Assembly: GCA_028716525.1 (NCBI GenBank)
Contig: JAQUPQ010000012.1
Coordinates: forward strand, 29,307 to 93,306
DNA length: 64,000 nucleotides
Source: Terriglobia bacterium
GTDB taxonomy: Bacteria > Acidobacteriota > Terriglobia > JAIQFV01
Reading direction: 5' to 3'
This document shows positions 49,441 through 58,080 of this stretch, one piece after another (position 1 is the stretch's first letter; every line of letters begins with the position of its first letter). The notes under the pieces are model-generated. The model was given only the letters and a program-made list of their open reading frames with translations, searched no databases and had not been told where the DNA came from. The position numbers and the translations under genes are program-made.

Positions 49441-49801
49441 GGGGTGCCTCGTTTCTTGTCGTGGCCTCTCCGCCTTCGCCCTCCCGGACAGTGACGGAGA
49501 GCACGGGGATACTCCCCGTCAACCGTCCAAGAATGTACCGGGACAGCACTTCGGCCGTGGGCACGTCGAGAGCCTTGTTATTATTGAGCGTCGTGTGGTC
49601 GAGTTTTCCGATCACTTCTCCTACAATGCCGTCGAGTATTCCAAACTCGATGCACATGCCGGAGTCCTCATTGTACCCACCTACCTCTACTGTGACTCGA
49701 AACGTGTGTCCGTGCATGTTCCGGCACTTGTGTCCGTCGGGCACGGCAGGAACCCAGTGCGCCGCGCTGAACGTGTACGACTTTCGGCATGTCGTTTTCA
49801 T
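49427..49801 (-). CDS. queD: 6-carboxy-tetrahydropterin / 6-pyruvoyl-tetrahydropterin synthase family (QueD-like)
   Basis: 'SAAHWVPAVPDGHKCRNMHGHTFRVTVEVGG...GMCIEFGILDGIVGEVIGKLDHTTLN...PTAEVLSRYI' contains the C..HGH zinc/catalytic motif and LDH motif. Confidence 0.85.
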   Translation of the reverse strand: MKTTCRKSYTFSAAHWVPAVPDGHKCRNMHGHTFRVTVEVGGYNEDSGMCIEFGILDGIVGEVIGKLDHTTLNNNKALDVPTAEVLSRYILGRLTGSIPVLSVTVREGEGGEATTRNEAPHDPR

Positions 49802-50532
49802 AATCCCAATCCTATCTGCTCCACCTGTGGGAATCCCCACACGGCAGGAGCGTTGCAAGATTCGATCCTCTGGCGCATGAGAAGCGCCCGTGCTTCCTTG
49901 GTCGGCGGCGAGTAGTAGCCGCCCCACTTCGCATCGATTCCGACGTTGCGTCCGATATTCGTAGAGTCGGCAGACGAAAACGGAAACCGCGTAAACACAG
50001 CTGTGTCCAGCATCCGCAGACCGTGAATCTTACATCGGGGCCGTCCCACATCATCGCAGAGAATGCCCATCGCCTCCGACATCCGCGTCCACCATCTCAC
50101 CGTGCCGATCGTCGCGTATTCTCCAGAACTGCCGACGCAGACACGCGGCCAATCGCTGGCGAGGCGGTCGAGTCTTTCGAGCGATTCGTGCAAGTGCCAC
50201 ACGGGAGAACCGAACGTGCCAAGCGGCCATTTTTCGAGTTCTCGGTCGTTCTGTTCTTCGTCGCCGTCTATCACATCAGGAATCACGGCGAAGTCGCACG
50301 ACGGAATCCGGTTGCAGTCCTCGCACCACCTGTAGTAAGGTGACCAATCTTCAACAGGCTTACTTGCGCGCCACGCCGAAAACGCTCCGTTGTCCAGTGC
50401 GAACGATGCGCACGCCTCAACAGCGATCCCGAGTTGCCCAAAATGCGCGAACGACACGAACGCATGACCGCCACGTATCGCCATGAGCGCCGCTGTTTCC
50501 GGAGTGATAGGCAATCCGTGGTAGTGGATCAT
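49798..50532 (-). CDS. DpdA-like / TGT-like 7-deazaguanine transglycosylase family protein
   Basis: 'FALDNGAFSAWR', 'FAVIPDVIDGDEEQNDRELEKWP', 'VWHLHESLERLDRL', 'VCVGSSGEYA', 'KIHGLRML...FPFSSADSTNIGRN' fit phage TGT-like DpdA proteins; ATGA overlap with queD. Confidence 0.65.
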   Translation of the reverse strand: MIHYHGLPITPETAALMAIRGGHAFVSFAHFGQLGIAVEACASFALDNGAFSAWRASKPVEDWSPYYRWCEDCNRIPSCDFAVIPDVIDGDEEQNDRELEKWPLGTFGSPVWHLHESLERLDRLASDWPRVCVGSSGEYATIGTVRWWTRMSEAMGILCDDVGRPRCKIHGLRMLDTAVFTRFPFSSADSTNIGRNVGIDAKWGGYYSPPTKEARALLMRQRIESCNAPAVWGFPQVEQIGLGL

Positions 50533-50705
50533 ATTAAAACCCACGTCAAAGTGCAGGTAACCGTCATTCCCGCCACAACCATTCCGAAAGCAATCCAACC
50601 GCCCCACGTGTCCAAGAATGTCGGCGGGTATCTATGCCAGTTTCCCCATCTGTCTCGGAAAACAGGACGGCCGAGGATGTCGGACGTCTCGGTAAGGTTT
50701 TTCAT
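50529..50705 (-). CDS. Small membrane protein (58 aa)
   Basis: MKNLTETSDILGRPVFRDRWGNWHRYPPTFLDTWGGWIAFGMVVAGMTVTCTLTWVLI; ATGA overlaps on both sides; not in ORF track. Confidence 0.55.
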   Translation of the reverse strand: MKNLTETSDILGRPVFRDRWGNWHRYPPTFLDTWGGWIAFGMVVAGMTVTCTLTWVLI

Positions 50706-50806
50706 CCAGCACCTCCCAGCAGCACAGCGAGCACCACGACGATCACGACGATCGCCGCGAGGCCGTAGGCGACGGCGGGAAGTTCATCACGGGTGAGCGG
50801 TTTCAT
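50702..50806 (-). CDS. Tiny single-TM protein (34 aa)
   Basis: MKPLTRDELPAVAYGLAAIVVIVVVVLAVLLGGAG-like translation; ATGA overlaps with RNA ligase and 50529..50705. Confidence 0.5.
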   Translation of the reverse strand: MKPLTRDELPAVAYGLAAIVVIVVVLAVLLGGAG

Positions 50807-51783
50807 TTTGTTTTCCTCCCGAGGTAGTCAACACTCACGAGCTTGAGAATCACGCGGCCAAGATGTTCATCCCATCGCGGCATTGTCGGCTTGACCACGC
50901 ACCCCTCTCGCACATGGTCAGCGCCCGCTATTGTCGTCCTCCCGTCCGCATGCTTGTAGCAGTCGGCAGACCACGGACCACGGTAGAGAATCGGCACGTA
51001 GTCTAACCCGCAGACGTTGCAAATTTTGTGGACCGCATCAACATCGAGCCACTTGCCATCCTTCATCACGTCGAACACGGCAAGCCGCACCTCGTTTGGG
51101 GACGTGCCGTATTTGAGGTCTTGCACCTGGCCGTAGACCTCGCCGTACACAACGTGGTCGGGGTAGTCTGCGAGCACCTTGGCGAGATGATAGGCGTTCG
51201 CCGCGCGCCACCATAGGTTCGTCTCGCTCTCTTTCTTCCACCGCGTGTGACTCCCGACGTTGAGCACCCCATCGTGAAAGACGAAACGCGAATTCGCGCC
51301 GTGAATCTTCTCCGTGATTTCTACTTCCTCGCCTTCTGCCAGCATTCGCGAATGCTTTCGCAGCGATTCGATGTCGTACTTGACGTGATACACCGCCGGG
51401 CCGCTCGCGTCCTCTCCGCCCATATTCGCGCCGTGTATCGGCGGGTCGTAGTGCTCTAATCCGAGTTCGTACCACACGTTTTGCCCGTCGAACCATCCCG
51501 GCCGCGCGTGGATTAGCAGGCCGAACGACGGCACCCCGCGCAAACGCTTCGCCTTGATGCGTACCTGGCCGTTCTTCGCATCGGCCGCGAGAAATGAGAA
51601 CTCGGGTTGCTCAACTCGGACAACCGTGTCCGGCTCGATGAACACAGCGAGATCGCCAACCTTGAAATCACCGATGCGAACGCAGCACGTCCACCCGCCA
51701 ACCTGTGCGACCTCCAACGAGTCCGCGTTGCCGTGCGGATGAATGTCCGTCAAACGTTCAACCAGCGCTTCGTGCTCGCTCAT
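50803..51783 (-). CDS. RNA ligase, Rnl5/DraRnl (DRB0094)-like
   Basis: Nucleotidyltransferase motif 'EITEKIHGANSRF', 'VVYGEVYG', 'EGCVVKP'; N-terminal OB-like 'GWTCCVRIGDFKVGDLAVFIEPDTVV'; start at MSEHEALVERL. Confidence 0.85.
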   Translation of the reverse strand: MSEHEALVERLTDIHPHGNADSLEVAQVGGWTCCVRIGDFKVGDLAVFIEPDTVVRVEQPEFSFLAADAKNGQVRIKAKRLRGVPSFGLLIHARPGWFDGQNVWYELGLEHYDPPIHGANMGGEDASGPAVYHVKYDIESLRKHSRMLAEGEEVEITEKIHGANSRFVFHDGVLNVGSHTRWKKESETNLWWRAANAYHLAKVLADYPDHVVYGEVYGQVQDLKYGTSPNEVRLAVFDVMKDGKWLDVDAVHKICNVCGLDYVPILYRGPWSADCYKHADGRTTIAGADHVREGCVVKPTMPRWDEHLGRVILKLVSVDYLGRKTK

Positions 51784-51875
51784 GGAATCCTCCTCTCCGC
51801 TATCTCGTAGCTGTAGACCCACACCCATCGATCGCGGTCGCGCTCCCAGGCGGAGTGGCCGTAGAGGTTCATCAT
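51780..51875 (-). CDS. Tiny ORF (31 aa) coupled to RNA ligase
   Basis: MMNLYGHSAWERDRDRWVWVYSYEIAERRIP; stop overlaps ligase ATG. Confidence 0.35.
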   Translation of the reverse strand: MMNLYGHSAWERDRDRWVWVYSYEIAERRIP

Positions 51876-51914
51876 ATCATCCGATAACGAGAGCATTTTC
51901 ACTCTGAGTGGCGG

Positions 51915-52283
51915 TCATTCCGGTTTCTCCTTGTACAGGTAGTCCCAGCCGCGCCGGGCGGCAATCACTTCTCTAGCGACTGCCAATGGATACGCTAACT
52001 CAAAGCACAGTTCCCGCCGCGCGGCATCCCGCTCATCACATACCAGGCAATAGGCCCGATGTTCTGCGTCCCGCTCTACCTTCATCTCGTCCCGCTGGCG
52101 ACGCAGGGCTGGGACGCTTGTCCCTCCGGGCATAGTTTCCACAGACAATATGTCACCAGGAATGGCTCCATACCGGCACTCCCAAACGTCGGGGCCGTCC
52201 ATCACTTGCTCGCACATGGCGCATTTCTCCGAGCATTCCGGCTCACCGTCCATAATGCGCGGATTGATTTTCATTTCACTCAT
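51915..52283 (-). CDS. Cys-rich hypothetical protein (122 aa)
   Basis: 'ECSEKCAMCEQVMDGPDVWECRYG'. Confidence 0.55.
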   Translation of the reverse strand: MSEMKINPRIMDGEPECSEKCAMCEQVMDGPDVWECRYGAIPGDILSVETMPGGTSVPALRRQRDEMKVERDAEHRAYCLVCDERDAARRELCFELAYPLAVAREVIAARRGWDYLYKEKPE

Positions 52284-52977
52284 GAGGCTGCCCCGTTTTA
52301 TGCGGCACACCGCTCAGGATTGCAATCAAGTCGCCGCGCCTCCAATTGGGTTCCGGACTCGTTCTCTCCCACTCTTCCAGATATTCGAGGGCCTTTGTGC
52401 ACCGTGCCGTCCGTTCGTCCGGGACCGGAGCGGCGTCGGCAGTGGCGAGAACAGCGCGAGCCACGCGAAACGAATCAGGACCGCTCATGATTGGCTGCGT
52501 GCACAACTCCCGGATGCGCTCGGCGGCCCGCTCCACCCGTGCGTCGTCAACTACTAGCGAGCTACTAGACGGGGCAGAATTAGTAGTTGTGGCTGCGGCA
52601 GCGGCGAGGACAGCGCGGGACAGCCGTCCAGCATCGTCGGCCCGACCACTCCATTCGTTCGCGATCACACGTGCGTCGTCTATCGGTTCAGCAGCGCACG
52701 GATGCGTCTCCGGTTGGAAATACCACGGCCCGTTGTACCCATAGAGAACGCACGGGGCCACCCTCCATACATCTGAACTAACGAGACGCTTCAATCCCTC
52801 CCGCAGCCTCTCATTCTCCGCCCGCAGTTCCGCAATCGTCGCCTCGTGCACCCCGATCACCGCGTCCCGCTCCGAGAGGGAGGATTCGAGCTGCTCCACG
52901 TCCTCGTACCGGACCCATTCGCCGTCGGCGGTCTCCACCTCTGCGTTGTAGTCCCACAATTCGTAACGCTTCACCAT
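52276..52977 (-). CDS. Coiled-coil hypothetical protein (233 aa)
   Basis: 'VEQLESSLSERDAVIGVHEATIAELRAENERLREGLKRL' typical of phage Ead/Ea22-like accessory proteins; start at MVKRYELWD. Confidence 0.6.
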   Translation of the reverse strand: MVKRYELWDYNAEVETADGEWVRYEDVEQLESSLSERDAVIGVHEATIAELRAENERLREGLKRLVSSDVWRVAPCVLYGYNGPWYFQPETHPCAAEPIDDARVIANEWSGRADDAGRLSRAVLAAAAATTTNSAPSSSSLVVDDARVERAAERIRELCTQPIMSGPDSFRVARAVLATADAAPVPDERTARCTKALEYLEEWERTSPEPNWRRGDLIAILSGVPHKTGQPHE

Positions 52978-52988
52978 CTCGCCCTCCC

Positions 52989-53219
52989 CTATCCGTTTCC
53001 GTTTGAATCGATTTGCGGGAGTACAGGTGTTCCGCAAATGCATCCGTGCAAATCCACCTCTGGCCCTTTTAGTGTTCGCAAATCTTCCGTCTCGTGCTCT
53101 TCCTTTTTCGTGACTACTATCAACTGCTGAATCAGGTCATTGTAAATGACAACGAATCCTGCCTTCCTGGCATCACCAATAACCTTGTTGAGCCTTTGCG
53201 CTATCAACTTGGCGTCCAT
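52989..53219 (-). CDS. Hypothetical protein (76 aa)
   Basis: Intact ORF with similar leader to 52276..52977. Confidence 0.5.
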   Translation of the reverse strand: MDAKLIAQRLNKVIGDARKAGFVVIYNDLIQQLIVVTKKEEHETEDLRTLKGPEVDLHGCICGTPVLPQIDSNGNG

Positions 53220-53246
53220 CTCGCCCTCCCCTAAAACGCCGCCCGG

Positions 53247-53609
53247 TTATGCGGACGTCACGGTTAGTTGTGCCAGCGTCTCGCTCACCTTCGACAACGT
53301 CTCACGCGCCTTTACCTGCTGTTCCACCGTGACCTCTCCGCTTGCCATGTGCTGTGCGATTTCGACCAGGCCGAGGGCCGCCACGGTCGCAGCGTTGGCC
53401 TTCACGCGGTACGCAATGAGGTCGAGCCGGAGTTGAGCTTCGATGCCGGGCGTCTGGATGAGCGCGGCCTCAATGTCGCGCACAGCACTCATCTTCGCCA
53501 GAGCCGCGTCCTTGTCGGCGAATAGGTCATGGTCACCGCCACAGGCGGCAACGTAGTTGTGCACGGCCTTCCAGAACGCGGAGCGCCAGGTCTGTGATTC
53601 GTCGGTCAT
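53247..53609 (-). CDS. Hypothetical helical protein (120 aa)
   Basis: Start at MTDESQTW with ATGA overlap. Confidence 0.55.
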   Translation of the reverse strand: MTDESQTWRSAFWKAVHNYVAACGGDHDLFADKDAALAKMSAVRDIEAALIQTPGIEAQLRLDLIAYRVKANAATVAALGLVEIAQHMASGEVTVEQQVKARETLSKVSETLAQLTVTSA

Positions 53610-53821
53610 CGCGGTCCTCCTTGCACGTCGAACTCTTTGACATCTCCGCACTGGCACTTCACGTAGTGCGTCCCGCTGCCCAGTGGACGGCCTGTCCGCA
53701 CGGCCTGCGTAGGGTCAAGCAGACCGCCGCAGAAGAAGCACCCGGTCTTGCACGCCTTGTCTACGGACTCGTAGATGGGGTATCGCTTGCCGTCTACCGG
53801 GGCGTTTCGTTTCTTAGGCAT
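53606..53821 (-). CDS. Zinc-ribbon-like protein (71 aa)
   Basis: 'CFFCGGLLDPTQAV...HYVKCQCGD'. Confidence 0.55.
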   Translation of the reverse strand: MPKKRNAPVDGKRYPIYESVDKACKTGCFFCGGLLDPTQAVRTGRPLGSGTHYVKCQCGDVKEFDVQGGPR

Positions 53822-53838
53822 CCGTCCACCTCTCCTAC

Positions 53839-53867
53839 ATCTTGCGCTCTTCTCTTGCGGTTGTCAA
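53839..53867 (-). promoter_or_regulatory. Candidate promoter TTGACA-N17-CAAGAT with conserved leader
   Basis: Minus CCGCTTGACAACCGCAAGAGAAGAGCGCAAGATGTAGGAGAGGTGGACGGATG. Confidence 0.5.
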
Positions 53868-54094
53868 GCGGTTCTTTGCTGTAAATCGCGCAAGTCCTCT
53901 ATCAAAATTTCCGCCGTCCCGACAACGCGCCCGCATCCGTCGCACACACGGTCACGAACAGTGTACACCGACTCGACAAGGTCCAGGCGTGCTAGTTCGT
54001 CTTCTACCTCGCGCCCCGACTTTCCAGACAGGCACGTGTGCGGCTCGCGCGTCTGGCGCACCCTGAGACGACCGCCGCAACGTTCACAGAGCAT
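53864..54094 (-). CDS. NrdR-like zinc-ribbon small protein (76 aa)
   Basis: 'MLCERCGGRLRVRQTRE...VYTVRDRVCDGCGRVVGTAE'. Confidence 0.5.
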   Translation of the reverse strand: MLCERCGGRLRVRQTREPHTCLSGKSGREVEDELARLDLVESVYTVRDRVCDGCGRVVGTAEILIEDLRDLQQRTA

Positions 54095-54635
54095 CGGTAG
54101 GACCAGAGGCCATCGTCGTGGCAACCACTGCCGCTTCCACGGTCTTTGCTACGGCGGTCCTCAGCGTCTCGACCTCCGTCAACGCCGCGTCCGCCGTCTC
54201 TTCCGCCGCGATGCGTTCTTTGACCGCAACGTCTCGCGTCTCTCGCGCGGATACAAGTGACGCCCACAGTTCGGCACCCTTCGCGCGGAGTTGGTCAACC
54301 TCGCGGGACAGCGCTGCGTTGGCCTCTTCCATCGTCGCGATCTTCCGCTTGTACCCGAGTTCCGCCGACTTCGCCTTACACGCCTCGGTGACGGCGAGTT
54401 GTCGCGTTGCCTCGTGCTCAAGGAGCTTGTTCGCCATGTCAGTCAGACCCTTCTCGCGGTCGTTGCGGATGGACTTCTCGGCGGCGAGGTCGGATTCTAA
54501 CCGCGTGACGCGCTTGAGCGCCGCGTCGCGCTCGGCTTCCACGGCCAGCGTCGCGGCCTGCGCGTCCTTCACCGCCTGGTCGGATACGAGGCCCAGGGAT
54601 TCGCCCAGTGTCGTTGTCGGTTTTTGGTCAGTCAT
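54084..54635 (-). CDS. Coiled-coil protein (183 aa)
   Basis: Heptad-rich sequence throughout. Confidence 0.6.
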   Translation of the reverse strand: MTDQKPTTTLGESLGLVSDQAVKDAQAATLAVEAERDAALKRVTRLESDLAAEKSIRNDREKGLTDMANKLLEHEATRQLAVTEACKAKSAELGYKRKIATMEEANAALSREVDQLRAKGAELWASLVSARETRDVAVKERIAAEETADAALTEVETLRTAVAKTVEAAVVATTMASGPTDAL

Positions 54636-54657
54636 TTGCCTTGCTCCTATCCATTGT

Positions 54658-54921
54658 TTACCGTCTCGTGTGCACGGAGTTGCGCATGGCCTGTTCCAGA
54701 TGTTCCTCCAGCGAAGGTTCGCCGATTATCCTTGCATCCACCGGTTCGAAAAGGATCGACGTCTCGCCAACGTAAGCGACCTTGAATGTGTAGTCCTTGA
54801 TGACTACGTTCTCGCCGACCGTGAACTGAGTCCAGTGCTTCGGCACTGGCTCGCCGTTTGGTCTAACAAGTTGATCGGCGAACGGTGTCAATGTTTCAAA
54901 ACGGTTTGTTTCAGGGTTCAT
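54658..54921 (-). CDS. Hypothetical protein (87 aa)
   Basis: 'GEPVPKHWTQFTVGENVVIKDYTFKVAYVGETSILFEPV' compact beta-like domain. Confidence 0.6.
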   Translation of the reverse strand: MNPETNRFETLTPFADQLVRPNGEPVPKHWTQFTVGENVVIKDYTFKVAYVGETSILFEPVDARIIGEPSLEEHLEQAMRNSVHTRR

Positions 54922-54942
54922 CGTCGGTCGTCCTTTCGTTGG

Positions 54943-56409
54943 TCAGTCGCCGTAGTCGGAATCATCGGCCTCTTCTAGTCTTCGCGCTCTATCCTTCTCT
55001 TCCTCGTGAAACGTAGGCCAGGGCAATACCTTGGCTGCACTGTCCCATACCCTACATGTTCTTTTCCGTTGTCCCGAGTTCGGTACGTATTCGAACACAC
55101 CGTCAAACCTCTCGCGCAGGGAATCGAACCAACACGTCCACTCCGCTGTCAGTTTGCATTCAGCCGCGTAGTTCGTTCGCGCTTGGTCCAATAGTTCCGG
55201 AGTGGTCAGCGCGTGCAAATGTTCCATGAACGATTCGGTAGAGAAAAACGCGTTTAGTTCTTCTGCGGTTGGGTGATTTTCATTCTTGAACAACAGCGGA
55301 TTGAAGAAAACATTGACCGGCTGTCCGTCGATTATGAACGTACCTGTGCTGTTGACAATCTTGCTTTCTTCGAAAGAATGTTCACCGTTGTCGTCGCGAA
55401 TTTTGATGTAGCGCGGCGTGGGTTCCTTCGACGTATCCCAATAGACATCGCCGTCCGGTGCCACCTGCAACGGGACTTCTGAGGATGGCTTATCGACGGG
55501 TTGCTCCTTGTCGGGTTCGGGTGCGTTGTATTCGGTGGGCCAGACGTGCCCTCTTCTCTCGTAATCGTCCAGGTCGGCGCGACCATCTACCCCAAGGTCT
55601 TCGACGAGACCCGCAAGCCACGCCTCGCGCCGTTCGTTCAGGTCGATTTGCTCGTCACTCAGACGGTCAAGGAATTCGATTCGCTCAACCAACTCCTCTC
55701 GCGACTTGCCATCGGGTGACCACGGGACGATTTCGACGTGCGAGGTGCCGAAGGAGTTGCCAGCAAACCCAATGGACGCGAGTCCACTTTCGTCAACGTG
55801 AACACTGTAGTGACCATCCCGTTGCGTCGTGTTCAGCGCCTCTGCGATTTGCTCGGCAGTCGCCGCCGCCGGGTCCGCTCCGATGCTTTCAAGGGCAGAG
55901 CACAGGTCGTTGTTCGCTCCGGTTGCGGAGTATGTCGGTTCATCCGCTTCCTTGGGCACGCAGATCTCACGCCAAACTGCCCGACCTTCTGTGGCGTCCT
56001 CATTGATGTACTGCCTTAGACCTTTGCGCCAAACAGAACCGACTGTGAATCCCATCGTGACGTCATCGTTCTTCGTCGGGATTTCTCCGCTACGTTCCGC
56101 GTCTCGCGCCTTCTCCCACCGTTCGACCTCGCGGATGTCGAGAGTTTCGTCGGGCGGAGCGCAGTCGGAGCACGCAAAAACGGACTCCGTTGCAGGGTCT
56201 TCCATCCTGCCGAACACGGCCGCAGAAAATGACTCCCCGATGCTCCGCGCGACGTCTGCTAGAGAATCGAGTTTGATGGAAACCGGGTGCTCCCACATGA
56301 TCCCGAATTCCCATCGGAACTGGCATCCGCAGACCTCGCAAGTCTTCCAGGTCCACGGCCACACGCGGCGCACGCGGTAGGGGTTCGACGGCTTGGGGGT
56401 ACGCTTCAT
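54943..56409 (-). CDS. Hypothetical protein with N-terminal Cys pairs (488 aa)
   Basis: Start corrected to MKRTPKPSNPYRVRRV (ATGA overlap); 'CEVCGCQFRWE...FACSDCAPP'. Confidence 0.6.
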   Translation of the reverse strand: MKRTPKPSNPYRVRRVWPWTWKTCEVCGCQFRWEFGIMWEHPVSIKLDSLADVARSIGESFSAAVFGRMEDPATESVFACSDCAPPDETLDIREVERWEKARDAERSGEIPTKNDDVTMGFTVGSVWRKGLRQYINEDATEGRAVWREICVPKEADEPTYSATGANNDLCSALESIGADPAAATAEQIAEALNTTQRDGHYSVHVDESGLASIGFAGNSFGTSHVEIVPWSPDGKSREELVERIEFLDRLSDEQIDLNERREAWLAGLVEDLGVDGRADLDDYERRGHVWPTEYNAPEPDKEQPVDKPSSEVPLQVAPDGDVYWDTSKEPTPRYIKIRDDNGEHSFEESKIVNSTGTFIIDGQPVNVFFNPLLFKNENHPTAEELNAFFSTESFMEHLHALTTPELLDQARTNYAAECKLTAEWTCWFDSLRERFDGVFEYVPNSGQRKRTCRVWDSAAKVLPWPTFHEEEKDRARRLEEADDSDYGD

Positions 56410-56804
56410 GGGGTTTCCTTTTTCACGACGATTAGACGTCCGCAGTCGGGGCAGTACGGCCCGTGCATCTCCGCATATACCATCCGACAGGTTTTGTAGT
56501 TGGGCACACCGAGTTGCGCTTCGTGCGTGTAGGTCCACTCGCACGTCCCTGCCTTCACGGGATCGCGTTTCGCCGGGTCGGGGTAGCCAACCATCTCGCG
56601 GAGCATCTGGATCGATTCGTCCGTCGCCAAAGTGGGGTCATTGGTATCGCCGATGTCTACGGCGCGCAACCGGCGCACCGCCGCGCAAGCCTGAGAAACC
56701 TTGTACCCGTCAAGCATTCCGCCGTCCAAACTGATTCGCCTTGCCGTCTCCTCGGCTCGCACGAACGCAGCCGCCCACACCAGCCGCTCGCCTTCGGTCA
56801 TCAT
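56406..56804 (-). CDS. Hypothetical protein (132 aa)
   Basis: Start at MMTEGERLVWAAAFV; C-terminal 'CPDCGRLIVV'. Confidence 0.55.
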   Translation of the reverse strand: MMTEGERLVWAAAFVRAEETARRISLDGGMLDGYKVSQACAAVRRLRAVDIGDTNDPTLATDESIQMLREMVGYPDPAKRDPVKAGTCEWTYTHEAQLGVPNYKTCRMVYAEMHGPYCPDCGRLIVVKKETP

Positions 56805-56808
56805 GGGG

Positions 56809-57060
56809 TTACTCTTTCTTTCCGCAGTTCGCCGATACGATTGCAACCATGCCCGCGCACTGCATCTCGACCTCGCTGGCAACCTTGGCCGCCGCAAGAA
56901 ATCCGTTCAGGTGCCTTTCCGAAATGACACCCATGACGGCCCCGTACTCTGGAAACGTCTTGCACATCGGAAGAATTGTTCGCAAGTCCGCGTCCGATTT
57001 CTCAACGATGGCCATGGCTTCGTCGAACACCGCCTGCGCAACCGTGCTCTTGTATTTCAT
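56809..57060 (-). CDS. Hypothetical protein (83 aa)
   Basis: Start at MKYKSTVAQAVFDEAMAIV after GGAGAGGTGGACGG leader. Confidence 0.5.
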   Translation of the reverse strand: MKYKSTVAQAVFDEAMAIVEKSDADLRTILPMCKTFPEYGAVMGVISERHLNGFLAAAKVASEVEMQCAGMVAIVSANCGKKE

Positions 57061-57077
57061 CCGTCCACCTCTCCCCT

Positions 57078-57106
57078 CTTCTACCTCCGGCACTTGCCGT
57101 TGTCAA
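57078..57106 (-). promoter_or_regulatory. Candidate promoter TTGACA-N17-TAGAAG with conserved leader
   Basis: Minus CCGCTTGACAACGGCAAGTGCCGGAGGTAGAAGAGGGGAGAGGTGGACGGATG. Confidence 0.5.
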
Positions 57107-57495
57107 GCGGATTCGAGCCACGTCACAAGGTCGCGCACGTGCAAGAACACCGGTATGTCCAGCCGTTCCGCTTCCGCCTTCTCCGCGACTGCGCCTACCG
57201 ATTGCGCCCACCCTGGCACCATGACCACGGCGTCGCACGTCATCATCTCCGCCATCGTCGCTTCGTACCAGAATTGAGGCGTCTGGATTCCGAGGAAGTA
57301 ATGCCGCGTGTTGGCGTGCGGGATGACCGGATAGCAACCGGCCAGGGCGACGCGGTAGCCGACCGCTTCGGCGTTTCGAACGTTCTGTTCTTCCTGCCAA
57401 CGGGTATCGGCGGTGAAGGCACCGGCCACGTAGCAGCGCTTGATTCGGCGAGCATCCAAGGACGCGCGGAACTTGTCGACGTGCTCTTGGCTCAT
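57103..57495 (-). CDS. DUF4406-like (nucleoside deoxyribosyltransferase-like fold) protein
   Basis: 'CYVAGAFTADTRWQEEQNVRNAEAVGYRVALAGCYPVIPHANTRHYF...WYEATMAEMMTCDAVVMVPGWAQSVGAVAEKAEA'. Confidence 0.75.
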   Translation of the reverse strand: MSQEHVDKFRASLDARRIKRCYVAGAFTADTRWQEEQNVRNAEAVGYRVALAGCYPVIPHANTRHYFLGIQTPQFWYEATMAEMMTCDAVVMVPGWAQSVGAVAEKAEAERLDIPVFLHVRDLVTWLESA

Positions 57496-58079
57496 CGCAT
57501 GGTCTCCAGAGATCCGCGCAACGCTTTGAGGTACGCCGTCGCCTTGATGCACCGCCCTACTTCCTTGCGGTATTCGGCCTCGTGATAGGTCAGGTCTTTC
57601 GCGACGTGCTTCGTCTCGTTGGTCAACCACTGTTCTCCAGTGAGAAGAACCGGGGCCGGGTAGTCATAGTCCAGCGGCTTCCCGGTTTCGATTTGCGAAA
57701 GCATGAACGTCTTGAGGTCTTCATGCTCCGGCGTCGGAGGGTTCCATGCTTGTACCTGTTCTCGCATTGAGTCGTAGGCGAATTTGACCTTCGCGTGTTC
57801 GTCGCGGTATTCCTGCATGCACTTGACGGACTTGTTGAACTCTCTCCGCGCTTCGCCTACCGCATCCTGCGTTGACGTCTCCAACAACTCCGTGAGTCGC
57901 GTCCGGCACTTCTCAGCTTCGTTCTTGTGATACTCTTCCGGTTTGAATTCTTCCGGGATTTTGGCGTCCATCGAATCATCGTGCATCCGGAAGAGATACT
58001 CGATGCCGCGAGCACACCGCATGACGTAGTCCTTGAACGTTCCGCCTTCGTCGATTATCGAAGTATATTCTGTCGGCAT
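57492..58079 (-). CDS. Hypothetical helical protein (195 aa)
   Basis: Intact ORF, ATGA overlap. Confidence 0.6.
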   Translation of the reverse strand: MPTEYTSIIDEGGTFKDYVMRCARGIEYLFRMHDDSMDAKIPEEFKPEEYHKNEAEKCRTRLTELLETSTQDAVGEARREFNKSVKCMQEYRDEHAKVKFAYDSMREQVQAWNPPTPEHEDLKTFMLSQIETGKPLDYDYPAPVLLTGEQWLTNETKHVAKDLTYHEAEYRKEVGRCIKATAYLKALRGSLETMR

Positions 58080-58080
58080 G

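Noticed and set aside
54943-56544. Longer upstream start of the 533-aa ORF
   Set aside because: Upstream segment overlaps the 56406 gene out of frame; ATG at 56409 gives the ATGA coupling seen throughout the region.
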